NCBI RefSeq assembly: GCF_036850765.1
Contig: NC_089490.1
Span: 273,186,482 to 273,250,481, forward strand
DNA from: Saccopteryx bilineata
Lineage: Eukaryota; Chordata; Mammalia; Chiroptera; Emballonuridae
Reading direction: 5' to 3'
DNA: 64,000 bases
A program made the position numbers and the translations under genes. Shown one piece after another: positions 47,747-61,135 of this stretch. Position 1 is the first letter of the stretch. Each line of letters opens with the position of its first letter. The notes below the pieces were generated by a model. That model saw only the letters and a list, made by a program, of their open reading frames with translations. It did not search any database and was not told the DNA's origin.

Positions 47747-48152
47747 TTTTTTTTTGTTTGTTTGTTTTTTTCATTTTTCTGAAGCTGGAAACAGGGAGAG
47801 ACAGTCAGACAGACTCCCGCATGCGCCCGACCGGGATCCACCCGGCACGCCCACCAGGGGCGGTGCTCTGCCCCCCAGGGGGCGATGCTCTGCCCATCCT
47901 GGGCGTCGCCATATTGCAACCAGAGCCACTCCAGCGCCTGAGGCAGAGGCCACAGAGCCATCCCCAGCGCCCGGGCCATCTTTGCTCCAATGGAGCCTTG
48001 GCTGCGGGAGGGGAAGAGAGAGACAGAGAGGAAAGCGGGCGGAGGGGTGGAGAAGCAAATGGGCGCTTCTCCTATGTGCCCTGGCCGGGAATTGAACCTG
48101 GGTCCTCCGCACGCTAGGCCGACGCTCTACCGCTGAGCCAACCGGCCAGGGC
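47747..48152 (-). mobile_element. Rhin-1-like SINE, young full-length copy, minus strand
   Basis: A 406-bp SINE reading from 48152 leftward: GCCCTGGCCGGTTGGCTCAG, then GTAGAGCGTCGGCC, the B box GGTTCAATTCC and the GC-rich body. It ends 'CCTGTTTCCAGCTTCAG' with an A/CAAA tail. The TSD TCATCTTTGTTTTT is at 47733-47746 and 48153-48166. It is in opposite orientation to 45754-46167, about 1.6 kb away. It carries altered versions of the CTCF-like cores at about 47850-47886. Confidence 0.97.
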
Positions 48153-48166
48153 TCATCTTTGTTTTT

Positions 48167-49270
48167 AATTCTAGTATTCTACATTTCCTGATAGACTAAG
48201 CTACTTATTTGTTATTTATATTTATCATTTAAAATCATGTAATAAGTGAAATTGGATTCAACAACAATTGTTTATTACATTCATGTTTCCTGGTACAATC
48301 TTGTGAAATTTGATCCATTTTAAATTTCTGTTTTAAGTAATTGCACATATATTTTATGTAGAGAGTTTCAGGTATTTTTGAGCTGTATTTATAATACAGA
48401 ATATAAATAAATGAATGTCATAAAATTCAATTTCTAAAAAAATTATAATTAGAAATAAAGATAATATATTTTAACTATAAATATGACAAACACAATGAAA
48501 ATAGTTACGTGAATTAGTTTAATATTTATAATATGAAGTGCTATACTCCATAGGATTTAAAAGAAGAGTTTTACATAATTTTAATATCATGGTAATAAGA
48601 TCACAAAAGTATTAAATAAAAAGTATATCTATATATAATATAATTTAAAATCTACTTTGAAAATATATTTTAAGCAACCAATGTCATCCCAATAAATTCT
48701 ATAAAAAATAAAGAGGCAATATAAAAAAGAGAAAAAAAATACCAGTTATCATGTGTAACATTGGATGGTACTAAGTTCAAGGGAGGAAGGTAAAACAGGG
48801 TACAGAATAAAAAAAATATATATTTTGAAAAGAGATAAAGGAAAATGATATCAGTACCTTCTGAGTAGTAAGGCTTAGTAAAAATAATATTTTTCTCATA
48901 ATTTTTCTGCATTTCTAAATTTTCAACAATGAGCCTTTATAATCACAAAAAATTAATGTTCTATGTAGAAACCCAAGACATCAGTTTGATTTCCACTTAG
49001 ACTTAGCTAATGTAATAACCTGTGAGAGTTGTTGGGAGCTCCATGCTTGCTATGATGGCACTCTAACAAAGTCAGTCCTTCTGTTTGTTTATTTCTAAGA
49101 AGACTGTAAAATAGAGGGAGATTTCAGTATCTTTGTGGGGATAATCAAATGGTCTAAATAACTTGAGATTAATGCTTCTTACATTTAAAATAATACTTAT
49201 ATACCTTTTTAAAGACCAATTATTATGCTTATAGAGCTTCTGGCACTTGTGACAATAAAATTTCCTTATT
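48167..49270. other. No gene seen; strongly AT-rich
   Basis: Long AT-rich stretch with many short A/T runs and no element I can name. Confidence 0.5.
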
Positions 49271-49271
49271 T

Positions 49272-49360
49272 ATACTTTTATTGAGATATAATTGACATAC
49301 AGGATTGTGTAAGTTTAAGATGTATATGTGTTGATTGTATACACTTGTATATAGCCGTCT
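49272..49360 (-). mobile_element. Short old L1 3' fragment, minus strand
   Basis: TTTTATTGAGATATAATTGA then CATACAGGATTGTGTAAGTT is the usual reverse-strand old L1 3' end. Confidence 0.68.
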
Positions 49361-52300
49361 CTCTTAATGAGGTCAATGCTTTTGGAAAATATAAATATGC
49401 TATCACATCAAAAGGGTTGCAATGGCTACATCACTAACTTTAGTTGGAGGAATAGTCACAATCACATAATTTATCACTGCCGTTAGAGAATATGCAGGCA
49501 TACTCCAATCTGCAAGAATTTATTGAGCATATATAAAGAGTAATATGGCACAATATGCATATCTTTACTGAGTTTTTCCTGTGGTGGGTGTACTCTCAGG
49601 GTTTCAGGAGCAAGCCGATAGCACTCACAAGTTGAATGCATTGAGGACTGATTAGCAACATGACTGTGTGTGCAGCCATGGGTGGTGTATAGGGAATTGG
49701 AGAGAATATGACAGTGGGATGAGCATCGAATAGGGAATCATTGCCTCTCAGAAAAACCTGAAAGGAAAGCAGTATGGAGAAGACCATTTGCTGGACATCT
49801 TCATTGGAGCACTGAGGCTACCCCACAGTGCAAGAGCTGGAAATAGACACCCAGACTTCATTCTCCTAATTACTTAATCACATGATCCTTCCACTGGCAG
49901 GATCTGACGGAAAGCCAGTCCCCACGAACAGGTCGAAAATGGGGCAGAGTGGACTGGAAGAGACAAATGAAGATATCTAGCCCAACAGGAATGTGAGTTA
50001 GGATGAGCCAACTCAGTCACTAATCCAAAACAGTTTCTTCCTTAAGATATGGCCTAGTGAAGGTCAGAGGGAGGGAAGGTGGACAGTGGCTATTCTGTGT
50101 CTTATGGCTCTATCATTCTTGGGCCTTAGGGTCTTCACCCTTTGTATTTATCCAGAAGAAGGTAGAGACAAAGTGCTTTAGGTGAATAAAAGTCGGATTA
50201 TCACTGCTAGCCAAGTTGAAGTTAAAAAGTTATTCTAATCCTTCTGACATTGTTTTGTTCAAGAAAACACCACATATCCCTCTGTCACTCTCTCCCAGGT
50301 CCTCCAGCATCCAGATGTCTCCCAAGGGCCAGTGTCTAATATGTGATGAACTCCATTCCATTAGCCTATGGTGGAGAAAAGTACTTACCCTTAAACGGAA
50401 AGTTTGCCATCATAAGAGCAGACCCTCTGAAGCCTTCCTGGGCACTTTCTAGGGTTGTCTTCAATGCACACCTGAAGTAAGGTCTCAGTATTATGATTGA
50501 ACCTTATAATGTGCTTTTGCTTATGTGAAAACACTTAGAGAGCTGTGCATATCTGAAGTGACTTAAATCTGAATTTGAGCTGAACATGTACAGATTTGAA
50601 TTAGATGGAGCAAATAGTATATATTTGTTACCTACAGCATAAATATTATAGTATTCAATATTCTTAACCTATCTTTTTCCAAACATTTGGAAGCAGATGG
50701 GTTCTTGGAAGAACTTAAAAACAGTGATGTACCAGAGATACTAGGTATTTTAGGATTAAATAATATCACAAAATGTTTAACTATTTTTAAAAAGTTTTCC
50801 TTTTTATTGAATATATTAGCATAATAAATATGAACAAATATTTATTGATTATTTAATTTTTTATGACTTTGATAGTAGGGTAAAAGATATTATTCTCTTC
50901 TCTAAGAAATTTTATTTTAATTAATTAGAGGAAAAGATGTAAGTATTCAAAAGGACAGGTCCAAAAAAGAAGCCAAAAATAAATTTCTATAATTTAAGAC
51001 TAAAGTAAATGTCATCTGGCTTTAAGCTATATCATAAATATTGGGGAGGAAGAAAGGTAAAATTTTTAGAGATGAAAAGGTTGACCAATGAACTTTTCCA
51101 GATTAAATAGTAGAAAACTAAAAATATGTAGTTTAAATACTATTTTAATAGTTATTAGTATTATATGTTAGTAAGTTATAACAAATAAATCAAAATATGT
51201 AAAATCTAGATAACCTCCCAGAACATAATTGTAGTGTTCCTGTCATAGAACTGAGGTCTTATGACAACCAAATAACCTAAACTCTAAGGAAAAATTGGTG
51301 CTTTTGCAAAAGATATTATCTAAATAAGAGAGAAACAAAAGATCAGGTTTACATTTTAGAAAGCACATGGTGTGTTCAGGTCTCTTTGGTAGAACTATGA
51401 AAAAGCATGCAGAGAGAGCAGTGCCCTCTGACTGGTGCTTGCAGTCAGTGGAGACCATACTGAACACTGGCAATATCCGATTCATTTGTTTGGAAATTTG
51501 AATGTAAATCAGTCCTGTGTGGTTTTACTGGGAAGTATGTGCCATGATTTTCTGGAGAGTTTGTGATGTGCTTCCTTAAGTAGTCAGGAACTCAGCTGAA
51601 AGGAGGGTAGGGCTGCTGCACTGGACCGGATGACTCCTGTTCTGATTCAAAGCAAATTTCTAAGGGAAGACCGTGTAGTGACTAGAACAGGAAGCATTTT
51701 AGAACTGCAGGATGCCTCAGACATTATCTCTTGTTGGCCCCTTGAGTTTCCAAATGAAAAAACACTGAGGACAAGAGAGGATGTGTTGTTTTGCAGAACT
51801 GTGAGCAGATTTGTTGGTCAAGTGGATTATAATAGTTTTTATAGCAAAGGGCTTCAGGGAGAGCAGGCTAACCTGCCGTTCGGTGTTGTCTTATGTATCT
51901 TGTCATTAGTTCTTCACTTTGGACAACTCCCCAGTTCTTATTTATTATTTTAAACAAAATTTAAAATTCCAAGAGCGGTGTATTCTTTTTCTGAATTCAT
52001 CCATATAGGATTTATTAGATATAAAATTGACTTTTACATTCTACCAGAAGAAAACCAATGAGATTTCTTCTCTATCTATACACTCATCATTTTTTAGTTT
52101 CAATTGAATTTTATATCTTATCTTTCCAAACCAAAGTACAGTAATTGTAAGATTATTACCCTTTAAATTGGTTAGTAAGAATACTTACATTGTGCAACAT
52201 CATGAAATGTTAAAAGTAATTACTTTGACAGTATCAAACATGAACTGAGCATTAAAAATGATTCTTTAATTTTTTCCATGTTAAATTAAAATTTATGTCC

Positions 52301-53310
52301 TGAAAATCTGTGCCAAAAGAAACACTGTAGCAGACTCAGAATGAGTTGCTATTTTAAAAAATATTTTACACAGGCAAAAACATACAACAATTAATGAGGA
52401 CAGGAAAACATAGAAAAGTTGCATTTAAAATTGTGTGAATATAATTTTGACAAATACTTATTAAGCACTTAATACCTCTGATGATATGAAGAGAACTAAC
52501 AAATCAACCTTTCTTTCCAAACATGCACATCTTAATGAAGAGAGACCTGCAAACCATGTATCACCCAGTACAATGAACCAATAAAACCATATATCGACCC
52601 AATTCATGTTTTAATGAAGAGAAAATATAATTGTTATGGGATTACTGAAAAGACAGATTAGCTATATGGTGATAGTGGAAAATTTATTACCTGTTCTATG
52701 AATTTTGGGTTAAAAGTGTCCATTACCCATAACTGCACATGGGAACAGGACCCAGGAAGAGGCACTAGCAGAATCACCATAGAGTTAGTGTTAGTTCTTC
52801 TGTTTCTAACTGTAGCTTGCCTGCTGCCTTCACCACCATGGCCTCACGTGCAGAAGGAAAACAATCTTCTTAAATGTGGGATCCAGACAGACGCTGAGCC
52901 AGGGAGTCCCAGTGTGACCCAGGAAGAGGAGGAATGATGGGACCAGCTTTGAGAATTTGAGAAAATGGCACCACTCCTGTCCTTCCATGCCAGCACAGCT
53001 TGTGCTCAGAGTCCTGTGACGTGTCTGTCCGCCCCCTCATACCACATACACAGGCTCTGAAAGTTGAGGTGGGGTCTCATGGACGGCTGCTGGCCTCTAA
53101 AGTGGGGAAACAGGGTGGGGTGGGCAGGGTGATGCAGGGTGTGGGCTGGGCTTCAGTAAGGTGAGGGCTACAGAATCTGCTTTCCAGAACTCTCCAAATT
53201 GAGTCTGAGATGAGATGGGAGACAGGACTTCTTGATCTAATTATTATGTGAAAATGGTGGCTATAGAACCCACAGTTTTCCCTCCAATGTATTACTTTAG
53301 AGGCAGACAT
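49361..53310. other. About 4 kb without recognised gene or repeat
   Basis: AT-rich at 50600-51200 and 51950-52680. 51700-51800 weakly resembles a MIR. No supported exon. Confidence 0.45.
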
Positions 53311-53316
53311 TTGTAC

Positions 53317-53755
53317 TGTTGTGAACTGAACTATGCGTTATTAAAATATATCCTGAAGGTCTAACCCCCCTACACCAGTGAACATGACCGTATTTGCGAA
53401 CAGGGTCTCTGAAAATCTAATCAAGTTAATATAAAATTATTATAAGGGGCCTTAATTCAGTCTGAGTGGTGTCCTCATAAGAAGAGGGAACTGTAGGCAC
53501 AGAGACGCACACAGGGAGAGGGCCAGGTGCAAACAGAAGCAGGGATGATGCAACTACGAGCCAGTGAACATCTGGTGCCATCAGAAGTTGGAAGAGGCAA
53601 GTAAGGACCTTTTCTGGAGCCTTTGGAGGGAGTATACCTTGCTGATACCTTGATCTCAGACTTCTAATCTCCCAAACTGGGAGATAATAAATTTCTGTTG
53701 TTTTAAGCCATCTAGTTTGTGGTAATGTGTTATGGTAGACCTAGGAATCTTACAT
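53317..53755 (+). mobile_element. MLT1-type MaLR LTR
   Basis: Starts TGTTGTGAACTGAACTATG and has 'GACCGTATTTGCGAACAGGG', 'AGTGGTGTCCTCATAAGAAG', 'GAGATAATAAATTTCTGTTG', then 'TTGTGGTAATGTGTTATGGT' and 'AGACCTAGGAATCTTACA'. It has the full MLT1 order and an AATAAA signal. No internal retroviral sequence is adjacent. Confidence 0.9.
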
Positions 53756-56735
53756 ACTCACCATCATGTACATGAGAGCAATTGGGTTTGAGCAAATTCA
53801 TGATATTCTGAGAAGGGAGACCTGAATTTCTCAGGATAGTCATTCACCATGAGTTTCAGCTCTTGTAGGATGGTGTCCTGTGGGTCTCTCCCTGAACAGC
53901 CCCCATTTAAAACACTCAGTCTGTGATAATGTATACTCCAGATACATGCAGAGAAATAATTTTAGCTGTGGTGACATGATTGTTTTTAAACTGGGAGATT
54001 GTTTAGTTTTATGATATTAATTGATAAAAATTAGGTGTACCTGAATTTGGTTCTCTGAAACTTATTTGTACTCTTCAGTCTCTATCACATTACTTATCCT
54101 TTGACTCTGTGCACCATCACAAATTCTCAGCCTGTGTGCACTTATGCCAATGGGATGGATTTTGAAACATTTTCTTTTGTATTTAGAATTGCTTACACAC
54201 CAGTTCTGTGGCCCTTTCTATGTGTATGGAAACAATCTCAGTAAACCGGGAACTTGAGTAATAGCAGACACATAAAATGACACAAATTGGAACAAGCCAC
54301 CTTGGTCCCTATTGAAATTCCCTTGAAGGAATGCTCCCTGGGAATCCGTCTCCTCGGCTACTGGGTCATCTGTTCTGTAAGACGTTCGGCTCTTTAGGAA
54401 CCTGAGCAGACATTGCAGCTGAGCGGACGGCTCGCTGTTCCTGCATTGTCTCCTGCTCTGGGATGTGGAGCACTTTCCCAAGCAAAGTGTGAGGCAATGC
54501 CAAGTATTTGTATCCCCTGCAGCTACTGACAAAGGGGACAGTCGTGGCTTGCTCAAGGAAATGGAGGGCTCTTCCTAGTTAGTGTACCACACAATGCATC
54601 CAAAAAGAGGGCTTTAGGATAATAAATGCTTGGTGGCTGGCACTCCCAGTGTATTTGCAGGGGCACTGGCTGTGCATAGATCACCCTGTCAGAGCCCGAC
54701 CATGAGCTCCGTGAGAGTCTGGCCTGACAGAACCCCATCGCCCCATGGACATGAACCTATCATGGCCCCTTTGTAAATCAGAAAAATTTGCTTAGGGAAT
54801 TCCAAAAGGAATAGGGAACACTTAATCAGTGTGTTTGATGTGTGACTCTTGTCTTGATATACAGAAGAGAGAGAAACTTCAAAATGGGGAGCCTAAAGGG
54901 ATGCATTTTTTTCATGTCACCCCTGAAACAGAATACTGAACTTGTGAACCTACATGTAATATAAACATATGGCTTTTGATGGGGGCATTGAGGTAAGGCT
55001 TGAATAGTCCCATCACATGGGTGCAAAATTCTAAAGAATAATTCTGAATTAAGAAATGTTTCAAGCTGGACTTCTAACATGGGTTAATTCATATCTAATT
55101 CGTATCTGAAGTTTGTATCTAGCTGAGTTTTTAGCGAGGGTGATGGTTAATTGGTTTCCACAAAACTTCAATGACAATTAGTCTTTATTATTATTTTTTA
55201 AATCTCCCCCTCCCCGGGCCTTGGAACCAAATGCCTTCAAACCCAGAGTCCTAATGAAGCAGGGAAGCTGGCACTTCCAATGAAGGAAAGAATGAGCCCA
55301 GATACAGACACACTGTGCTTCAGGGGTGCTGAGCAACGCAGTGAAGGACTCTCCCCAGGGCATGCAGGGGCCGTCCAGGCAAGACAGAGTTTGCAAGTTT
55401 GCAGGAGGCACAGGGAGGTGCGGCTGAGATGCAGTTACTGACTCCATCACTGTGACTTCCCATATTAGCTGATTCTGTTCACACTGAGAGATTCCTCTCT
55501 CTTCACATGAGCAATTCTCCTGTCTTTCTAAAACAGTTAGTTTCCTAAGGATTTTTATGTTCTTAAAGGCCTTCATTGTTATTTTTTTCTTTTCAAACAT
55601 AGTTTTAAGTGAAAGCCTAAACGGGACTGTTTGTTTTTGTTACTACCTGTTCCATGACCTTTTACAACTTCAACAGTGCCGGTTTTGGGTGAAGTTCTGT
55701 CCCAATGGGAAGTCTTACATGCTGAACATCATTTCCCCCCATCTACAGCCTTGCTGTTTTTTTCCTGACATTTTTGAGAGAAGTACAATGGTGTGTTATG
55801 TTCAGCCTGGACCCTGGGTACATTTAACTAGACTTCTTTGGAATTCATAAGACAGCAACAATGATTCCCCCACTTGTCCTTTAAAACTCACAGCTCTTTT
55901 GAAAAAACAAAGGGTATGACCATCTGTCTTACTGCTTTTTTTTTATTCAATAGTTAACAATTCTTCATTTAATCAAAATGGAGAAAAAACAGCTGTATAT
56001 TCCTATCTATATCAATCTTTTAGAGGTCTGTCCATGAAATGTGAATGTGAGGCGTAAGAAACCCACAGGCATATGAGATCACTTTACATTTGGTGGCCAA
56101 ATGACTGATGCCTTCTGTGGCCAATGAGGTTTACTAAAATGGAGGAAAGAATTGAGGGTTGATATTGGGGCAACCATTGTGACCTTTGAAGGCTGCACAT
56201 CAGTCTGACTACTGTGAAGAGGCGGAGACCACAGAGGATTGAACAGGGAAATTTTAGCATCAAGAATTATTAACTATGCTAGAGTATTGGCCTCATGAGT
56301 GATTGGCTAAAAATGTAGTATAAATGTAGTAATGAAAAGTGAGTACTAACAATAATGAATGTTCTTACCCTTGTGCTCTGTGACAGGCACTGGGCTAATA
56401 TCTTAATATCTTAAAGAAATTGTTAGTGCTCATTATCTGAAGAATAGACTCCTGCCACATCCACACAACACCTGTAGACACAACTTAAACTGCTGACTCA
56501 GAAGTGGTTGGAAGTTTTTAGCTGTTGAGAGATGACACTAGGATTCCATCACCAGGGAGTGGCTCTGCACACAGCATGATGACCACTGCCCTCTCCCCTG
56601 TTACTGTGTGAAGGTCAACTATTGCCAGTGGTGACTGTCTAATGATTCTGAAATGGCCTTTGCTCACATAAATACAAATAGATGTTACTTCCTTTTCCTC
56701 ATAAAAATTTATACATGATAAAATATATAGTTTCC
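53756..56735. other. About 3 kb without recognised gene or repeat
   Basis: Minus-strand frames of 112 codons (54218-54556) and 140 codons (55178-55600) have no recognisable domain and are treated as chance. Confidence 0.45.
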
Positions 56736-56737
56736 AA

Positions 56738-56910
56738 CAGTATTCTTCAAAGTGTTGTTTAAGGCATACCTGCATCAAAATTACTTGGGAATCCTGTTGA
56801 AAATCTAGTATTTGGGGTTTCATCTACTGAATCAGATTCCCAGGAGTGAGAATTGATGTTTGACAGATATCTTGAGTGTCTCTTATCACACTAAAGTTTT
56901 ATGGTCACTG
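56738..56910 (+). mobile_element. MER5A (old hAT-Charlie MITE)
   Basis: The order follows MER5A: 'CAGTATTCTTCAAAGTGTTG', 'CTGCATCAAAATTACTTGGG', 'CTACTGAATCAGATTCCCAG', then 'CACTAAAGTTTTATGGTCAC' and TG. Diverged. An ancient placental-mammal element, unlike the young hAT copies elsewhere in the window. Confidence 0.82.
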
Positions 56911-58052
56911 TCTCAAATAAAGAAACTGCAAAGAAAATATGGTTTGAAATGCAAAGTAATCCTTTATATGGAACCATAATCTTTTTTATGGACTATTTCA
57001 TTACCAAGTCAAAACAATTAAATTAGCTTGATGTTGTTTATGCTACACATCATCAAATAGTACATAGATACTTAAGTCAATTCAGTACTCACAGAGGTTA
57101 GTTGAAATTATGGCAATCAAACACTGCTGGAATGAAATGACTTCATAAAACTTTCCTAACATTAGGGGCCAGGTTCCAAAGGGCAGAATTTAGTGTGTTA
57201 TCAGAATTATAGGTGTTATGATGACATACTATAGTTTGCAATGAGGTTTTGCCACACTTCTGTTTCCTGGACTAATTGGCATTCTTGCACACCTGCACAC
57301 ACACTCCACTTCCTGTGATGAGGGCTGGCTCTGACTCTCACCAGCCAGGCTGTGCTGGTCTTATTTCTCCTTCTTTCTCACCTTTTCCTATGTGGCTGAC
57401 CTTGGAAAGCGCATGTTTACTCACCTGAGCAGAGAATGGTTAGTGGATTTTGTCTATTTCCTAAAGACCTAAATTTATTCTTACTAGCTATGGAACTTAC
57501 CCTACACAGGCTATTTATAATAAGTCACTGTTTAGAAATGATTAACTTCTATGACTATCTTATTAGCTCTGTATATTTTAGCTCCTGATAATCAATTTAC
57601 CTGGACATTGGTCATTGTAATCAATCAAACCACTTCTGACCCTAAAACTACCATAGCTTTATATCATGGGAAAGTAATTGTGCAACCTTGACCCCAACTT
57701 AGCCTTGGGCCACACCTCCTGGTAACTTTCCCAAGAGAACTTTCAGTAAACTGGCCAGTATGTATGTATGGGTCAGTCTGGTGAATGATATTGAAAACTA
57801 TTCTGGAAACACTTCCTGGTCATGCAGTTGCTTTATTCTGTGCAATAAATTGATATATTCAGATAACAAATTTGATAAAATATTTATTTACAGTTTGCCC
57901 ACATGATTTCAAGCTAGCATACAGATCTCATTCATTCTTCTGAATGACCCAGTTTTAACTAGTAAACAAAATTTTTTCCCTGTTCTGTGTTGTAGATACA
58001 AAGGTAACTTTTCAGTCTTTTTCAATTTTTCAAAATTTAATTTAATTTGAAG

Positions 58053-58092
<40 letters not shown>

Positions 58093-60410
58093 TTTAAATT
58101 GTTTCCATTCCTCATTCTTTGGCCCTGGCATTTATAATTCTAAATGTTTACCACTGGAAATGGTGATCCACAAAAATCATGACCAAAAAAAAAAAGAAAT
58201 CAACCAACTCTTACACCCTAGGGGTTCTAAAATTGATTGCCATAAATCTGTGTCATTTGACAGCTATAAAAGTCAAGAAAAGGAAGTGCTTTTAAAGTAG
58301 AAATAAGTAGCTTTTGACATCTCTTCTCTGGGTAGTTTATTAGTGAATTTTTCACCATTTAAAAAAGTCTATAGCGTTAAATAAGGCTCCACAGAATAAT
58401 TATAATTATAAGAATGGCATTTATTGTTTGTGAACAATAGAAACATCATTTACTTAGTATTCTTCAAGGGTTTTTAAGAGTAGTTACTAAATTTTTAAAC
58501 TATAATCATTGTTCCTGATTTAATTCAGAGAGACTGAAGCTATTTGCCTGTGGTTTAGATTTATTTACTCAACAAATCACGTTTTGACTTTATCCACAGA
58601 TCTTAGAAACGTGAGTCACTGCCACATACCTGAAAATTCTTGACTTTCTGTTTCTGTAGAACAAGCAGTTGATGGACTTGTTATTGTTAAGCTTTGGGTG
58701 TCTCTGGAGCTAGACGACATCTGGATTTTGGATCTAAGTCTGAAGTACATCCAAAGCCTTTTTAGTTACATCAGATAAAATTTCACCTGTACAATTTCAA
58801 ACCTCACCATCCTTCAAGGGACTGAACATAATGTTGTGTTTCTTTATGGTGGTTTATGCTTATTAAATATTAAAACCAAACATTACCACTATAAAAAGAC
58901 TTTTACAGCCATGGGCATTTTCCCTGGTAATAAAATTTTACTTAGTTTTATTATTCCTTCTGTAGGGCATATCTGGGATCTCAGAGAAACTACTGAACTA
59001 GAAACATAAGTAGTATGTAATAGCTAGGAAGGGACCAAGCTGTACAGGAATAATAAAGAAAAACTAAAAGCTGTATGAAATTTGATTTGAGTATAAATTA
59101 TCTATGGAAAAAAATCTTCATATAAATACATGTACAATGTCATGTGTTCTTTAGAAAAGACCACCATGTGCTAGATCTCCAGTGTAATAAGCTTTATTCA
59201 AATGTTTCTATTACAAAGTGGAAGTCAGTAGTCCAAGCGTCCTACTGAGTGAAGGTACATTCAACAATTTCCCTCCCCGTCATGGGTCATTATGCAACTT
59301 TATACTTAAGATATTTGTCATCCATTTTGTCTGGGATCTCATAAGTCTGATGGTGTTTTCATGGTCAAAGTTTGTGTTCTGAACACTGAGAATTCTGGTA
59401 CGCTATGGTGGTTGGAAGTACTTGACAGAGATGACAAACCAGAGGACTGTCTGTAGGAACCTATAAATCCTTCACAGGATCAACAGAATATTCATGAGGC
59501 CACTGGAAGTTTCATGGGCCCCCATAAATGTCTCAGCAAAGCACTCTGAATTTCAAGTGGGATGAATTATTAAATAGCAACTACCTATTTAATTTAACTT
59601 CTACCTGTACTTAGTAAAGGGAGAGGCCATGGGAAAGTTCAGTCATGTGATACAACACTTTTTTTCCAAAACCAGTCTCGGATTAAAAGGAATGATGGGT
59701 GCTGGTGGGGGCTGGAAACACAACTGAAATGTAGTAAGATTTTCATTGGAACGTGTTTCTGAGATGTGATCCTGGGGAGGGGCAGATGCTTTGTGTGCAT
59801 GAGCAGAGAGGGCACAGGGCCATACACAAGGCTCTCTCATGCCCTTGGGGACGAGATGCCCAGGCAATGGGAGGGGCTGTACATGGATAAGAGAACTGGA
59901 GAACATAAAGCTGGTTGATAGCCCTTGTGATGATGGTTTTAGAGAAGAATTCAATGAGGAAGAAGGATAGAAGAGATGTGGAAGCTGAAAGAGGCCATTT
60001 AATATGACTCAAAGAAGCATGGCCTCATCTAGTTGCCAATCAAAAAAAACCTTGGTGGGCAGTGACTATGGATAAGAGAAAAGGAAGCCGCTCTTTCTTT
60101 AAATAAAACCATGTAGAACCAAAAGGTTCACCACCTCCAGATGAAATGATGGTGAGTCCTTGGGTGGCCAGAGAGCTGGCTTGTGTAAGTGGGCTTTGTT
60201 CATGAGAACTACCTCTTAGAGGCCAGCTAGGTGCCCAGTTGTGCTGAGCTAACGCAAGCCACACTTTTCCTTGAAGTTGATGAGACTCAAAAACCCCCAG
60301 ACTTTACTAACAATTTTGTAAATCTTTTTCCCTTACAGATATGTTATCTAAGGGGCAAGAGCATAACAGGGAACAAAACATGGGAGTGAAGTAAAGATGG
60401 CTTGGCCATT
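56911..60410. other. About 3.5 kb without recognised gene
   Basis: AT-rich, with the TA microsatellite at 58055-58090. Overlapping minus-strand frames at 59639-60012 show no domain. Confidence 0.45.
58055..58090. repeat. (TA)n microsatellite
   Basis: About 18 uninterrupted AT units. Confidence 0.97.
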
Positions 60411-60412
60411 GT

Positions 60413-61135
60413 AGTGAGCTGAATGGTAATCCTCCCAAAAATATATGCACATCTGAATGATTGGTTCTTATAAATTAGGGAAGATATCCTAGACCAGGGG
60501 TCCCAAACTTTTTACACAGGGGGCCAGTTCACTGTCCCTCAGACCGTTGGAGGGCCAGACTATAAAAATACTATGAACAAATCCCTATGCACACTGCACA
60601 TATCTTATTTTAAAGTAAAAAAACAAAACGGGAACAAATCCAATATTTAAAATAAAGAACAAGTAAATTTAAATCAACAAACTGACCAGTATTTCAATGG
60701 GAACTATGCTCCTCTCACTGACCACCAATGAAAGAGGTGCCCCTTCCGGAAGTGTGGCAGGGGCTGGATAAATGGCCTCAGGGGGCCGATGCGGCCCGCG
60801 GGCTGTAGTTTGGAGACCCCTGTCCTAGACTATATTATGGACACCAAATACAATGACAAGTGTCTTTAAAGGAAGAGAAGAGAAACACAGAAGAGGGATC
60901 CATGTAAAAGTGGAAGCAGAGATCAGAGTGATGTATCCACAAGCAAAAAAATGGCAGAAGCCACTGGAGGTGAGAGATAGACAGGGAGGGTCCTCCTCTA
61001 GCTTCTGGAGACAATTCAGCCCAGCAACACCTTGATTTTGGACTGCTGGCCTCCAGAACTGTGAAAGAATACATTTCTGTTGTTTTAAGCCAGCCAGTGT
61101 ATGGCATTTGTTTACAGTTGCCACAGGGCAATGAC
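60413..61135 (+). mobile_element. MLT1-type MaLR LTR split by a hAT MITE
   Basis: Left part 60413-60494: 'GTAGTGAGCTGAATGGTAAT' and 'CCTCCCAAAAATATATGCAC'. Right part 60831-61135: 'GGAGACAATTCAGCCCAGCA', 'CTGGCCTCCAGAACTGTGAA', 'ACATTTCTGTTGTTTTAAGC' and 'CAGCCAGTGTATGGCA'. With the MITE removed the two parts read as one MLT1-like LTR. Confidence 0.87.
60495..60822 (-). mobile_element. hAT MITE (F), CAGGGGTCCCCAAAC family
   Basis: A 328-bp element whose ends are CAGGGGTCCCAAACTTTTTA and CTGTAGTTTGGAGACCCCTG. It has a perfect 8-bp TSD, TCCTAGAC, at 60487-60494 and 60823-60830. Sequence-wise it is the reverse complement of 18981-19342, about 35 bp shorter. It sits inside an MLT1 LTR. Confidence 0.95.

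Noticed and set aside
47724..48117. Proline- and arginine-rich frames of up to 123 codons
   Set aside because: They lie within the GC-rich SINE and recur in its other copies.
55178..55600. 140-codon minus-strand frame as a gene
   Set aside because: It has no recognisable domain, and comparable frames occur by chance throughout the window.
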